The notes: a model not told the origin generated them from the letters alone. DNA of 64,000 bases from Gemmatimonadota bacterium (GCA_009837395.1 VXTP01000006.1:248001-312000); one strand, 5' to 3'. Counted from the first letter of the stretch, positions 7,804-16,892 are shown. A program made the numbers and translations.

Positions 7804-8817
7804 TCAAGCGTAATCGCCCTTGAGAAACCGGTCGAACCAGTCCACCATCCACTCGAAGTACTCGAACCGGAAGACGTGGTTGCCATCGGGCTGGTATACG
7901 CGGAAGTGGTCACCGGCGCCGGCGTCCCGGTATACCGGCGCCACCGTGCGAATGAGGGCGTCGACCCCGGACTTCGGCATGTCTTCGTCCGACGTGGGGG
8001 CCACCATCATGAAGGGCCGGGGCGCGATGCAGTGCGCGACGATATCGGGATGGTCGAAGTAGCGGAGCATGTGGGGCACGTAGAAGTAGGCGCTGTGGCG
8101 GTACAGGTCGCCACCCCGTATGACGCTCTCCATCTGTCCGACGCCACCGCAGATGGGCACGCCGGCCGTCAGCCACGGGGCGCAGGCCATGGCGTACCAC
8201 GTCGCGTTGCCGCCCAGGGACATGCCCGTCAGTCCCACCTTGTTGCGTCCGATCCGGTCCTGTACCTGGAGCACGCGGACGCCCCTGAGCGCTTCCTCCA
8301 CGAGGAGTCCCATCTGCGAGATGCCGTAGGCGAGCAGGTGCTTGAGCTCGATGTACCAGGACTCCTCGTTCGTACCCCGGCCGTGGCAACCCTTGGGCGA
8401 GATGGCCAGCGTGACGTATCCCCGTCGTGCAAGCTCCCGGGCCCATCCATAGAGGGGCGGGTCGTTCGGATCGTCCTTGTAGTACCGTTCGAGGACCATG
8501 CGCTCGGCCGATCCTCCTGTGCCCGGTAAGCAAACTACGCCCGGAAGGTGTTCGGCCGGGTCGTCCAGCGGCTCGATCAGGATGGCCGGGACCGTCTCCG
8601 CATGGGAGTTGGCGTAGGTCAGGTCCGTGAGCCACATGCCGTCTTCCACCCGGGAACGGCCCACGGAATAGTCGACCTGTTCCGGGATGTCCGCCATGCC
8701 GAACAGCTCGAGCAGCTTCTCGCGGATCTCCCTGGGCGGAATCGATTCGGGATAGCGGGGTCGCAGTCCCCTGCGGTCGTAAGTGGGCTCGAAAGGCCGT
8801 TCCATGTCGTACCTCAC
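7804..8817 (-). CDS. Alpha/beta hydrolase (acetyl-xylan-esterase/dienelactone-hydrolase-like)
   Basis: A 337-residue serine hydrolase. The nucleophile elbow is GMSLGG with Ser200. An oxyanion-region CLPGTGGS precedes it, the acid is probably in APTSDEDMP, and the histidine in GNHVFRFEYF near the C terminus completes the triad. The fold is that of the large bacterial AXE1/DLH-like esterases that deacetylate sugars or cleave carboxyl esters. There is no signal peptide, so it is cytoplasmic. It lies 11 nt after the sulfatase in a minus-strand run, consistent with stepwise removal of sulfate and ester groups from a polysaccharide or other natural product. ATG 8817 and ATG 8805 are both possible starts. 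Confidence 0.83.
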   Translation of the reverse strand: MRYDMERPFEPTYDRRGLRPRYPESIPPREIREKLLELFGMADIPEQVDYSVGRSRVEDGMWLTDLTYANSHAETVPAILIEPLDDPAEHLPGVVCLPGTGGSAERMVLERYYKDDPNDPPLYGWARELARRGYVTLAISPKGCHGRGTNEESWYIELKHLLAYGISQMGLLVEEALRGVRVLQVQDRIGRNKVGLTGMSLGGNATWYAMACAPWLTAGVPICGGVGQMESVIRGGDLYRHSAYFYVPHMLRYFDHPDIVAHCIAPRPFMMVAPTSDEDMPKSGVDALIRTVAPVYRDAGAGDHFRVYQPDGNHVFRFEYFEWMVDWFDRFLKGDYA

Positions 8818-8828
8818 CAGGAATTCCG

Positions 8829-10292
8829 CTACACGGCGTAGGGCGGAAACTCGTGGGTGTGTCTTCGCGCGACTTCGTTGCTTAAGTCCCCGTCGCGCAT
8901 GAAGTCTCCCTCCCGGCCCTGGTCCACGATCAGGCCCCGCAGCTGGTCGCGCAGGGCCCGGGCTCTGGGCTGGTCATCGTCGTACAGGTTCCGGCACTCG
9001 AGCGGATCTTCCTGGAGATCGTAGTACTCGAACTGCCCGGTCCGGTAATGCCAGATGAACTTGTCCCTGTGGCCGACCAGGTAGTGGCCGAATTCGAGGT
9101 GTTCGGCGTGCAGTCGCTCCCGGTCCAGCCGGTCTGTCTCGCCCCGCACGAGGGGCATGAGCGATCGGCCGTCCATGCGGCCCGGCGCGGGCAGTCCGCA
9201 CACATCGAGCAGCGTGGGCATCAAGTCGGCCAGGCCCACGGTCGCTTCAGGATGCCGGACGCCCGCGGGGAGATCCATCTGCGCGGGGAAGTTCAGGACG
9301 AAGGGCACGCGGATCGAACCCTCGTACCCGTACGACTTGGCCCAGTAATGGTGATCACCCAGCATGTCTCCGTGGTCGCCGACGAAGGCGAAGACGAGAT
9401 TGCGCAGTTGCAGCATGCGCCACATGTGATAGGTGAACCGCGTGATCTGGGTGTCCACGTGGTCGATGCAGCCGTAGTATCCCGCCCGGGCCCGCCGGAC
9501 GTTCTTGAGGGACAGGGGGAGATACTCGGCTTCCGGAAAGGGACCGTGGGCCTTGACGAAGGACATGCGTCCGCCCACGTAACGCGACGGATCGCCGATG
9601 ACCGGATCGGGCAGGTCGGGATCATCGGCGTACCGCTCGTAGAAGAACGCGGGCGGGTCCCAGGGCGGATGGGGCTTGCTGAAGGACACGAACAGGAAGA
9701 AGGGCGTGTCCCGGCCGTGGTCCCGGACGTGCTCGTCCATGACGCGTATGGCCTGCGTGGCCGTCCAAGCGGTCACGTGGAATTCCTCGGGAAAGACGCA
9801 GGGCCGGGAGGTGTACCCGTTGTTGGTCACGCCCGCGTTGAACAGGCCGAAGTCGCCCCAGCCCTGCTCTGCGAGCCAGTCCAGGTAGTCGTCGCGGTAT
9901 CCTGGAGACAGGAACCGGCCTTCCTCGTGGGCGACGATCCGGTCAAAGCCGTAGGGCTCGTCCTGGGGATAGACGTGTCTTTTCCCGATACAGTAGGTCT
10001 TGTAGCCGCTGCGCTGGAAAACCCGGCAGAGCGTGTCCGGCTCGTCCCACGGCGCCATGTCGTCGAAACCGACCATGCCGTGAGTGACCGGCCACTGGCC
10101 GCTGAAGAGCGTCCGGCGGGCGCCCACGCAGGAGGGAACTTCCGAGACCGCGCGGGGAAAGTAGTGTCCTGTATGGGCGAGGGCGTCGATACCGGGTGTG
10201 TGGACCACGGGATGGCCCGCGATGCCCAGGGAGTCGCCGCGAAGCTGGTCGGCGCAGATGAGGACGACGTTGGGACGGCTATGGCGTTTCAT
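8829..10292 (-). CDS. Sulfatase (alkaline phosphatase superfamily) with atypical CxGxR active-site motif
   Basis: A 487-residue type I sulfatase. Metal-ligand regions are recognisable: ICADQLRGD near the N terminus, FVGDHGDMLGDH in the centre, then YEGSIRVPFVL. The segment at the formylglycine site reads VPSCVGARRTLFSGQ with Cys55. The usual maturation signature is Cys/Ser-x-Pro/Ala-x-Arg, but here the third position is Gly, so maturation by a formylglycine enzyme is uncertain. No signal peptide is evident. It is second in the minus-strand run with a PhyH oxygenase upstream and an esterase downstream. The substrate may be a sulfated sugar, but related phosphonate or choline-sulfate hydrolases cannot be excluded. 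Confidence 0.9.
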   Translation of the reverse strand: MKRHSRPNVVLICADQLRGDSLGIAGHPVVHTPGIDALAHTGHYFPRAVSEVPSCVGARRTLFSGQWPVTHGMVGFDDMAPWDEPDTLCRVFQRSGYKTYCIGKRHVYPQDEPYGFDRIVAHEEGRFLSPGYRDDYLDWLAEQGWGDFGLFNAGVTNNGYTSRPCVFPEEFHVTAWTATQAIRVMDEHVRDHGRDTPFFLFVSFSKPHPPWDPPAFFYERYADDPDLPDPVIGDPSRYVGGRMSFVKAHGPFPEAEYLPLSLKNVRRARAGYYGCIDHVDTQITRFTYHMWRMLQLRNLVFAFVGDHGDMLGDHHYWAKSYGYEGSIRVPFVLNFPAQMDLPAGVRHPEATVGLADLMPTLLDVCGLPAPGRMDGRSLMPLVRGETDRLDRERLHAEHLEFGHYLVGHRDKFIWHYRTGQFEYYDLQEDPLECRNLYDDDQPRARALRDQLRGLIVDQGREGDFMRDGDLSNEVARRHTHEFPPYAV

Positions 10293-10358
10293 GGTATCCT
10301 CAAGCAGGACCGTGCCGGCGGCCGGCGGCCGGATCGGGGTTCGTTCCGATGAGCAAGC

Positions 10359-11189
10359 CTAGGAAGGCAGGACCTGCTGCCCGATGACGATGTGGTGGAA
10401 CAGGGGCCTGGTGCGTTCGGGCAGCGCTTCGTACTGCTCCGGGGTCAGCGGTACGACGTCGTCCGGCCTGAATCCCCGGTTGGCCGCATCGCGTTCGAAG
10501 TCCGATAGGCCGGGTACAATCGGGTTGAGGTTGAACCACCACGCCGCGTAACGGGCGATGATGGCCATGCGGTTCTCGTCGCTGTTGTTGTGTCCGTTTA
10601 TATGCCAGGTCCGGCTGTCGAAAAGCAGCACGCTACCTGGTGCCCCTTCGGCCTGGATTTCCGATGGGTGGGTCGTTCCCGGCACCAGGCTGCTGTCGCC
10701 CGTCGGGTTATTGCTCGCCCTGTGGCTTCCGGGTACCAGTACCGTGCCGCCGTTTCCCCGGGTAAAGGGCGTGAGCATCCAGAGGCTGGTCAGCAGCAGC
10801 GGCGCGTCGGGATAGGGCGCCGGGATGCTATAGTCGTAGCCCTGTCCAAAGGGCCAGTCCGAGTGCAGGCCCCCGCCCGGCTTGTCCGTCCTGGGATATC
10901 CGGGGTGGAGAATGACGCCCGTGGTCATGGATATGCGGACGTGCTTGCCGAAAAACGCTTCGGTGACGCCCAAGATCCGGTCGTCGGACAGGTAGGGGGC
11001 GATCGCCTGGTCGTAGGCGATGATCCCGCGAACGGCATGCCGGCCGTTTTCCAGGTCCTCGGGCCGGCCATCGGCCGTGGCGACCAGGCTGTCGCGGACC
11101 TTCACCACTTCGTCGGGGGGAATCACACCGTCTACGACGCACCAGCCCTCGATCCTGATCCGTTTTACTAGATCTTCGACGGTTGACAT
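10359..11189 (-). CDS. Phytanoyl-CoA dioxygenase (PhyH) family protein
   Basis: A 276-residue Fe(II)/2-oxoglutarate-dependent oxygenase. The iron triad is His109 and Asp111 (LHSDW) with His196 (TWHINGH), and Arg207 (ENRMA) is the likely 2-oxoglutarate carboxylate ligand. Environmental bacteria carry many PhyH paralogues, and each hydroxylates an unidentified small molecule. It is the first gene of the minus-strand run ahead of the sulfatase (66 nt gap) and is divergent from the aldo/keto reductase at 11340. Confidence 0.9.
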   Translation of the reverse strand: MSTVEDLVKRIRIEGWCVVDGVIPPDEVVKVRDSLVATADGRPEDLENGRHAVRGIIAYDQAIAPYLSDDRILGVTEAFFGKHVRISMTTGVILHPGYPRTDKPGGGLHSDWPFGQGYDYSIPAPYPDAPLLLTSLWMLTPFTRGNGGTVLVPGSHRASNNPTGDSSLVPGTTHPSEIQAEGAPGSVLLFDSRTWHINGHNNSDENRMAIIARYAAWWFNLNPIVPGLSDFERDAANRGFRPDDVVPLTPEQYEALPERTRPLFHHIVIGQQVLPS

Positions 11190-11339
11190 GCCCGTACCTT
11201 CCGCTTAGAGTTTATCCAGTGTATCGATGTTTTGACCGACGTGGTTTCTACCGCTGGGTTCGCGGTTCACGATCGATACGTAAAACAGATTGTTTTGTAA
11301 AGTCGATTCTCGTCATATGTAACACCGGCAGGAGTTGGT

Positions 11340-12305
11340 ATGATTTCATACCGCCCCCTGGGACGCACCGGCCTGAACGTATCTACCCTGAGCATGGGAT
11401 CCGGCGGCTACAACCGGCTGGGGCAGACCAGCGATCCTCCCCTGACCGAACCGGAGATGCATCGGCTGGTCCACGGGGTCCTGGACCTGGGCATCAATCT
11501 CTTCGATACGTCTCCGGGCTACCTTGAAGCCGAGGCGATCCTCGGGCGGGCCTTTCGAGGCGTACCGCGTGACCGTTTCTACATTGCCACGCGGGTAGTG
11601 CTCTCGCAGTTCAACGAGGATAGTGGACCGGTGCTGATGACACCGGAGCAGATCACGGAATCCATCGAGACCAGCCTGCGCCGCCTGGGGGTCGACGAGA
11701 TCGACGTGGCACTGATCGCGGCGACCGAGAAAGCCGACTTCGATTACATGATCAACGAGTTGTTCCCCGTGCTCGAACGACTGTGCCGTCAGGGCAAGAT
11801 CCGTTTCCTCGGATCCAGCGAGACCGCGTTGACGGACGGCGCCCATGCCTGGTTGCAGGCTGCGGTGCCCACCGGAAAGCTGGACGTCATCATGATCGCC
11901 TACAGCATGCTCAACCAGTCGGCCCGCCATACGGTCTTTCCATACTGCACAGCGCACGATGTCGGCATTATGAACATTTTTTCGGTGCGCAACGTCTTCA
12001 AGGACTCGGCGCGCCTCACTGCGACGATCGAAGACCTGCAGCGGCAGGAGTTGCTGGACGAGTCAATCGACCCCCGATCGCCGTACGATTTCCTGCTCGA
12101 AGATCCCGACATTGCATCGCTGGTCGAAGCGGCCTACCGGTTCGTCGTCTACACCGAGGGCGTCACCACCGCCGTCTGCAGTGCGGTGACCCTGGACAAG
12201 ATCGAACAGAACATCGAGAGTATCGCCAGGGGACCGCTTCCCGAAATGCACGTGAAGCGCATACAGCGGTTATTCGGCCACATCAGCGAACCCGTCGGCA
12301 ACTAG
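11340..12305 (+). CDS. Aldo/keto reductase superfamily protein lacking catalytic Lys and His
   Basis: A 321-residue protein with the full AKR barrel layout: ISYRPLGRTGLNVSTLSMG at the N terminus, GINLFDTSPGY, LRRLGVDEIDVAL, GKIRFLGSSE. Of the catalytic tetrad, Asp56 (FDTS) and Tyr61 (GYLE) are present. The Lys position reads Arg85 (IATRVV instead of IATKV), and the His position, usually at the end of DxxxxH, is Ala127 (VALIAAT). Reduction chemistry is therefore doubtful; it may be a divergent reductase, a lyase-like derivative or a nucleotide-binding regulator. The start at ATG 11340 is preceded by CAGGAG. Its last 23 nt overlap the convergent gene on the minus strand. Confidence 0.85.
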   Translation: MISYRPLGRTGLNVSTLSMGSGGYNRLGQTSDPPLTEPEMHRLVHGVLDLGINLFDTSPGYLEAEAILGRAFRGVPRDRFYIATRVVLSQFNEDSGPVLMTPEQITESIETSLRRLGVDEIDVALIAATEKADFDYMINELFPVLERLCRQGKIRFLGSSETALTDGAHAWLQAAVPTGKLDVIMIAYSMLNQSARHTVFPYCTAHDVGIMNIFSVRNVFKDSARLTATIEDLQRQELLDESIDPRSPYDFLLEDPDIASLVEAAYRFVVYTEGVTTAVCSAVTLDKIEQNIESIARGPLPEMHVKRIQRLFGHISEPVGN

Positions 12306-12618
12306 CTATCGACGTTTCGTCATTCAACTTCCGTTCGACGCTCTCGATCTTCTCTTCCATGGTCTGCGCACGGTCGGTTCGCGTACCCAGGCGGATGGTC
12401 GTCGAAATCCGCGGAGCGCCCATTTCGTGCACCGTCTCGTGGCACGATCTGACAGCTGCGAAGACTTCCTCCCATTCGCCTTCGATATTGGTGCCATAGG
12501 CGTGCATGAAGGTCTTGAGTCCGGCCTCCCTCAGCACCCGTTCACAGGCCGTGACGTATTCGGAAACCGATACGCCGACCCCGATGGGTACCACGCACAG
12601 ATCGACGATAACTATCAT
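12283..12618 (-). CDS. MTH1187/YqgV-type thiamine-binding protein
   Basis: A 111-residue protein of the DUF77 (MTH1187 family) ferredoxin-like fold. The family pattern is clear: VIVDLCVVPIGVGVSVSEYV at the N terminus, GLKTFMHAYGTNIEGEW in the centre, and a VHEMGAPRISTTIRLGTRTD strand followed by a charged helix. Family members bind thiamine or related pyrimidines and form tetramers; the physiological role is not established. The extra C-terminal 15 residues overlap the aldo/keto reductase gene on the other strand. It lies 17 nt downstream of the SelA-like PLP gene and probably shares its transcript. Confidence 0.85.
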   Translation of the reverse strand: MIVIVDLCVVPIGVGVSVSEYVTACERVLREAGLKTFMHAYGTNIEGEWEEVFAAVRSCHETVHEMGAPRISTTIRLGTRTDRAQTMEEKIESVERKLNDETSIASCRRVR

Positions 12619-12635
12619 GGCGTGCTCTCCCTGGA

Positions 12636-13742
12636 TTACTTCACCCGCGGTTCAAGGATCTCCCTGAGCCGTGCGGCCACCAGGGCATCCTCGCCGGGCT
12701 CCATCATATAGGGCATGATGGACAGACCGGCGCCTCCGCCCATTTCGACGCGGGGTTCGCCTTCGGACAACAGGCGCACGACTTCGTCCGGCTCGATGCC
12801 GACTTCCGAGGTCTCCCAGTGCATGTGCAATACCGGCGCGACGTTGGATCGGCCCGGTTGCCGGATCGACGTCCGCATGGACGGAAGCGCCCCGACCGCA
12901 TCGATCACGGTCAGGAGGTATCCTTCCCATTCCTTCCATTCCGCTTCGTGATCTCTCTGTGCCCACTGCTCCACGGCGGCCAGCAGCCCCATGATCTCCT
13001 CTTTCCCCGCCTTCATCGGGCGCGCGATGGAGTGGTGCGGGGCGCCGTTCATGAAGGCAGCCCAAAGCAGGTCGCGCCGGCCGAGGACCAGCCCGGAGGC
13101 CTGCGGCCCCCTGAGGCACTTCCCTCCGCTGTAGGCCACGGCGTCCACGCCGTCTATCAGGTACGGATTGGGCACATCGGGTCGTTCGGCTGCCGCGTCG
13201 ACGAAGACCGGAACGCCGTGATCATGTGCGATATCGACGATCTCGGCCACGGTCATTACCCCGTCGCCCGCGCGGTCGCCGAACAGGGCGACCATGGCGG
13301 TGCGTTCGTTGAAGGCAGCCCGGAGGCTGTCCGGATCGTCGTCCACCTCGACGAGCATGATCCCCACCATGCGAATGGCGTGGTCGTAGACATGGCGGTG
13401 GGCCTTAAGCGTAATGACCTCGTTCTTCATGCCCGAGGTGTCCGGCAGGCTGGCGATCCGGCCGGGGTCCGTATCGGCCACGCAGGCGGCGGTAACCTGG
13501 CAGAGCGCCGCCGCGCACCCGTTGGTCACAAGTCCGAATTCCGCCTGCATGACTTCGGCTATACGCCGGCCGACGCCTTCCATGAGTTCTTCGATATGCA
13601 CGTACTTCCTGGACGCTTCGGTCATGGCCTGGTGGACCTCAGGCAGCATGACCGACCCGCTGTACATGGTCAGCGTGCCCTTGCAGTTGATGAGCGGGCG
13701 GACACCTATCCTATCGTAGGTCGGGTATTCCTGTAATGGCAT
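12636..13742 (-). CDS. SelA/DgaE-like PLP-dependent enzyme (aminotransferase fold type I)
   Basis: A 368-residue PLP enzyme. The predicted Schiff-base lysine is Lys208 in AYSGGKCLRGPQ, and the cofactor-binding aspartate is Asp182 in VFVDAAAE. The N-terminal PLINCKGTLTMYSGS block and LVTNGCAAALCQV are characteristic of the family related to selenocysteine synthase SelA and D-glucosaminate-6-phosphate ammonia-lyase DgaE. It lacks the extra N-terminal region of authentic SelA and is about 100 residues shorter, so it is more likely a lyase/dehydratase acting on an amino acid or amino sugar. It is upstream of the thiamine-binding protein gene on the minus strand. Confidence 0.82.
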   Translation of the reverse strand: MPLQEYPTYDRIGVRPLINCKGTLTMYSGSVMLPEVHQAMTEASRKYVHIEELMEGVGRRIAEVMQAEFGLVTNGCAAALCQVTAACVADTDPGRIASLPDTSGMKNEVITLKAHRHVYDHAIRMVGIMLVEVDDDPDSLRAAFNERTAMVALFGDRAGDGVMTVAEIVDIAHDHGVPVFVDAAAERPDVPNPYLIDGVDAVAYSGGKCLRGPQASGLVLGRRDLLWAAFMNGAPHHSIARPMKAGKEEIMGLLAAVEQWAQRDHEAEWKEWEGYLLTVIDAVGALPSMRTSIRQPGRSNVAPVLHMHWETSEVGIEPDEVVRLLSEGEPRVEMGGGAGLSIMPYMMEPGEDALVAARLREILEPRVK

Positions 13743-14033
13743 CGTGGGCTCCTCGTAGTAGCTCCGGATCTTTTATCTTCGATAATTGCGATTTGCGCCA
13801 TGCGAAGAGTTTGCAGTGCAAATTCGTGCGGGAGCGTGCGGTCCAGGATAATCTACCTTACTCCCGCAGCACCTGTCTAACTTTTAATGTTGTAATTAAC
13901 GATTATTCATTTGCAATAATACCTCATTCAAGTAGTTTCCTTTGATTTGTATTTTAAATGATCAGACTGTCATCCATGAATTGGGTACTTGGTGGTTCTC
14001 TGTCAAGTATCCTTCGAGAAAAGGGTGGAAATC
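13743..14033. other. AT-rich divergent spacer
   Basis: This 291-nt stretch between the divergent SelA-like gene and the collagen-like protease lipoprotein is markedly AT-richer than its surroundings and presumably carries promoters for both. I see no convincing coding frame, repeat or clear consensus promoter in it. Confidence 0.5.
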
Positions 14034-15149
14034 GTGCGAGCAGTAATCATGATGGCCATGGCTGTTGTCCTGGCTTCCTGCAAGGGCGACCCGGGACCGG
14101 TCGGTCCTCAGGGTGCCCAGGGTATTCAAGGAACCCACGGGGTCCAGGGGGTCCAGGGAGAACAAGGTGTGCAGGGGGTCCAGGGGGATCAAGGCGTGCA
14201 GGGTGAGCAAGGTTTGCAGGGAATCCAGGGCGAAACCGGTGAAATGCTCAACTGGGCGAAGGTGATCGAGAAAGGCAAGCTGCGGGATGCGATCTATCTC
14301 ATCTCCGTAGTCGTCGACGGTGAAATAAGACGATCCGGTACCGGATTCAGCGCTTATTTCAATGACAAACTATGGACAAACGCGCATGTGGTGGAGAGCA
14401 CATTGGAGGTCTACAACGATCCTGAAAACGCGGAAAGTCTGCGGTTTCTTCTCGCTACACGTACGGGCACACTGCTTGGAGGAGACGAAACCTATCTGTG
14501 GGAGCCCTACGTTCTCCATCCCGAATACGATACCGACGAAAGCTGGTCACCGGATATTGCCCTGATTCAACTCATCGGCGGCGAGATCACCCACGACTCG
14601 CCCGAGTTCCTGCCGCGGGAGTTTAACGACGATCTGCGCGAAGGTCAACCGATCGGCACCCTTGGTTTCCCTGGACTGCTTCCTGTTTTCAACTTACTCC
14701 CGATCGCCAACTTCAGGGAAGGTACGATCGGCGCCATCAGACCCTTCTACAATGAGGCTTTTTTAGCCAGTCCCATAAATACGGGCCAAATTATCCACTC
14801 TAATCTGGGGACTCTTGGCGGTACAAGTGGCAGTCCGATTTTCGATCATGAAGGGTATATCATAGCCATCAACTTCGCGGGACTCGTTAATTCTATCAGG
14901 CTGCCCGATGAAGATGAGGAAGACGAGGAGCCGGGAGAGCTTATAGGAAGAGTGGATCTTGCCGAAGACTTCGGTATCAATATCTCGGCGGCGTGGGATC
15001 TGCTGGACTATCTGGAAAACCAGAACGATCCAAGTGTCATCGCGTCGACAGTTTCCATCGAAGATGCTTCATTTGACGACCGATCCTATCCCCACGAGGA
15101 GTATCAGCCAGAACCGCATAACTGGAATGGGGAGACCGTCCTACCCTGA
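14034..15149 (+). CDS. Lipoprotein with collagen-like Gly-X-Y stalk and trypsin-like serine protease domain
   Basis: The GTG at 14034 is taken as start because AAGGGTGGAA precedes it, and it gives a short lipoprotein signal [15 protein letters not shown] with lipobox Cys16. Residues 18-71 are about 18 uninterrupted Gly-X-Y triplets, many being GVQ, GEQ or GIQ. The rest is an S1-type protease domain with His118 (WTNAHVVE), Asp174 (SPDIALIQL) and Ser265 (GTSGSPIF); the fold order and spacing match trypsin/DegP-like proteases. No PDZ domain is seen; the last 90 residues are acidic (a DEDEEDEE run). The protein would be lipid-anchored to the envelope, with the collagen-like stalk holding the protease outward, possibly as trimers. 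The combination is unusual. Confidence 0.88.
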   Translation: MRAVIMMAMAVVLASCKGDPGPVGPQGAQGIQGTHGVQGVQGEQGVQGVQGDQGVQGEQGLQGIQGETGEMLNWAKVIEKGKLRDAIYLISVVVDGEIRRSGTGFSAYFNDKLWTNAHVVESTLEVYNDPENAESLRFLLATRTGTLLGGDETYLWEPYVLHPEYDTDESWSPDIALIQLIGGEITHDSPEFLPREFNDDLREGQPIGTLGFPGLLPVFNLLPIANFREGTIGAIRPFYNEAFLASPINTGQIIHSNLGTLGGTSGSPIFDHEGYIIAINFAGLVNSIRLPDEDEEDEEPGELIGRVDLAEDFGINISAAWDLLDYLENQNDPSVIASTVSIEDASFDDRSYPHEEYQPEPHNWNGETVLP

Positions 15150-15537
15150 CGGACACCCTGTCCGGTGGAATGTGACAAAAAGTGTAAGCGGAAGTGGTCC
15201 AGATCGGCCTGAAGTTTCCGTGACCGGATGTACAAGGTCTAACTAAAGGTATTTTTGTGTCACTATGTACGGAGTGGGGTTAATCGTCCTCGACGAATAA
15301 TTGCTCCTTGAACACCCATCATTGCCTTCACGTGACCTGACCAGTGCATTGTGCGTCGGTCAACCCCTGGGATAGCTCGTCTTTCCAGTCTATCCCACCT
15401 TGCAGATTGACGTATAGCCGCTGGCTATCTACCCGGACCGCGACCATCGTGGAGCGTGGGTCAGCATGGTTTGACGGTGTTTCCGGGCTGCCGCAGGACG
15501 CTGTTAGTTACTACCAGCATTACCTGCTACTTGAGCA
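15150..15537. other. Non-coding spacer, nothing recognised
   Basis: 388 nt between the protease lipoprotein and a small membrane protein gene. Short open frames exist but show no family resemblance or ribosome sites. No tRNA-like fold, terminator with T-run or repeat was recognised. Confidence 0.5.
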
Positions 15538-15843
15538 ATGAACCGATTACTCCCTGTAGTCCTGCTCCTGTTCATCTGCTTCTGCATCGTCGTGATTCTG
15601 GCGCTGCCAGGAACGTTTTGGGGACTGATCCTGAAGGGTTTCTTCGGATTGTTCGTCCTTGTCCTGTTCAAGGTCGCATACAACAAGATGGTCCTGCCAG
15701 GTACTTGCATTAGCGCCGTCTTCTTCACGCTGGCGTGGTGGTACGCTCCGTCGTGGCCGATGTACCTCTTCCTTGTCCTGATGTTGGGTGCCTTGATTGT
15801 CACCTGCAAAACGGCGGAAGCGTTCTACAACCGTTCCGAATGA
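15538..15843 (+). CDS. Small hydrophobic membrane protein of unknown function
   Basis: A 101-residue frame dominated by hydrophobic residues, with about four predicted helices (residues about 5-24, 28-45, 55-69 and 73-91) and a polar C terminus TAEAFYNRSE. No family was recognised. The ribosome site is weak (only TTGAG upstream), so the start and even expression are uncertain. The consistent helix/turn pattern with charged residues at loop positions favours a real gene. The MBL-fold gene follows after 135 nt. Confidence 0.45.
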   Translation: MNRLLPVVLLLFICFCIVVILALPGTFWGLILKGFFGLFVLVLFKVAYNKMVLPGTCISAVFFTLAWWYAPSWPMYLFLVLMLGALIVTCKTAEAFYNRSE

Positions 15844-15978
15844 CAAACGGTATAATACCCATGACAGCCCCATGCATGATGCGTATACTCGTAATGCCGG
15901 CCTTCCGGCTGCACGAGGGGGTCTGGAAGGATTGTTGCGTCCGGGAAGCATCGAACATAATAGAGTTGGAGCGAAACC

Positions 15979-16869
15979 ATGAAATGGATATTCACCGTCA
16001 CGGCCGCCGCCTTGTTCCTGGTGTCCAACCCGGTCGATGCACAGCAGAATTGGGATGAGGTGGTCGTCGAAGCCCATCCCGTCGTCGGAAACATCTACAT
16101 GCTGACCGGCAGCGGCGGGAACATCGGCGTTTCGGTCGGCGAAGACGGCATATTGATCATCGACGACCAGTACGCGCCGCTGGCCGACAAGATCAAGTCA
16201 GCTCTGCGGGGTCTGCACGCGGGGCCCCTCAAGTTCGTCCTGAACACCCATTTTCACGGCGATCATGTCGGCGGCAACCCTATCTTCGGCCTGGAGGCGA
16301 CCATCATCGCCCATACGAACGTCCGAAAACGGGTCTCCACGCGACAACAGCGGGGCGCCCAGATCATCCCCGCCATGGTGGAGGACGGCTGGCCCGTGAT
16401 TACCTTCGACGAGGAGGTCTCGGTCCACTTCAACGGGGAAGAGATCAGGCTGGTGCACCTGCCCAATGCCCACACGGATAACGACAGTTACGTTTACTTC
16501 ACGGGATCGGACGTGGTGCACATGGGGGATACTTTCTTCAACGGTCGGTTTCCCTTCGTAGACCTGGGCAGCGGTGGTTCGGTAAACGGATTGATCCACA
16601 ATATCGCCGAAGTGCTGGAACTGATCGGACCGGACACCCGGGTCATTCCGGGACACGGCGATCTGGGTGGCCGGGCGGATTTGCAGTCGTACCACGACAT
16701 GCTCGTCGCGACCACGGAGACCGTCCGTACGATGATGGCGGAGGGGAAAACCCTCGACGAGATCACGGCGGCGGGCCTGCCGGATGAGTGGTCCGGCTAC
16801 GCGAGCGACTTCGTCCCGGAAGCGCGCTGGATCGAGACGATATACAACAGCTACAATTCGGCGGAGTAA
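15979..16869 (+). CDS. Secreted metallo-beta-lactamase-fold hydrolase
   Basis: A 296-residue protein with a signal peptide (MKWIFTVTAAALFLVSNPVDA, cleavage near residue 21). The dinuclear zinc motif is THFHGDHVGG, followed by a His in LPNAHTDNDS, an Asp in HMGDTFFNG and a His in IPGHGDLGG. These are all ligands of the class B3/SoxH/cyclase-like group. It acts in the periplasm, but its substrate is unknown; members range from lactamases and lactonases to sulfur-metabolism proteins. The start ATG 15979 has GGAGCG upstream. The lactonase-like amidohydrolase begins 23 nt downstream, so the two probably form a transcription unit. Confidence 0.9.
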   Translation: MKWIFTVTAAALFLVSNPVDAQQNWDEVVVEAHPVVGNIYMLTGSGGNIGVSVGEDGILIIDDQYAPLADKIKSALRGLHAGPLKFVLNTHFHGDHVGGNPIFGLEATIIAHTNVRKRVSTRQQRGAQIIPAMVEDGWPVITFDEEVSVHFNGEEIRLVHLPNAHTDNDSYVYFTGSDVVHMGDTFFNGRFPFVDLGSGGSVNGLIHNIAEVLELIGPDTRVIPGHGDLGGRADLQSYHDMLVATTETVRTMMAEGKTLDEITAAGLPDEWSGYASDFVPEARWIETIYNSYNSAE

Positions 16870-16892
16870 CGTTCGAAAACGGGAGGTGTTAT

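Noticed and set aside
6718-10352. Long plus-strand open frames opposite the desaturase, esterase and sulfatase genes
   Set aside because: They are shadows of high-GC genes; the minus-strand products carry complete family motifs.
12636-13742. SelA (selenocysteine synthase) as support for the selenoprotein
   Set aside because: The protein is a shorter SelA/DgaE-like homologue without the SelA N-terminal region and cannot be taken as part of the Sec machinery.
15344-15541. 65-residue open frame in the spacer before the small membrane protein
   Set aside because: No ribosome site, no recognisable pattern, and composition unlike neighbouring proteins.
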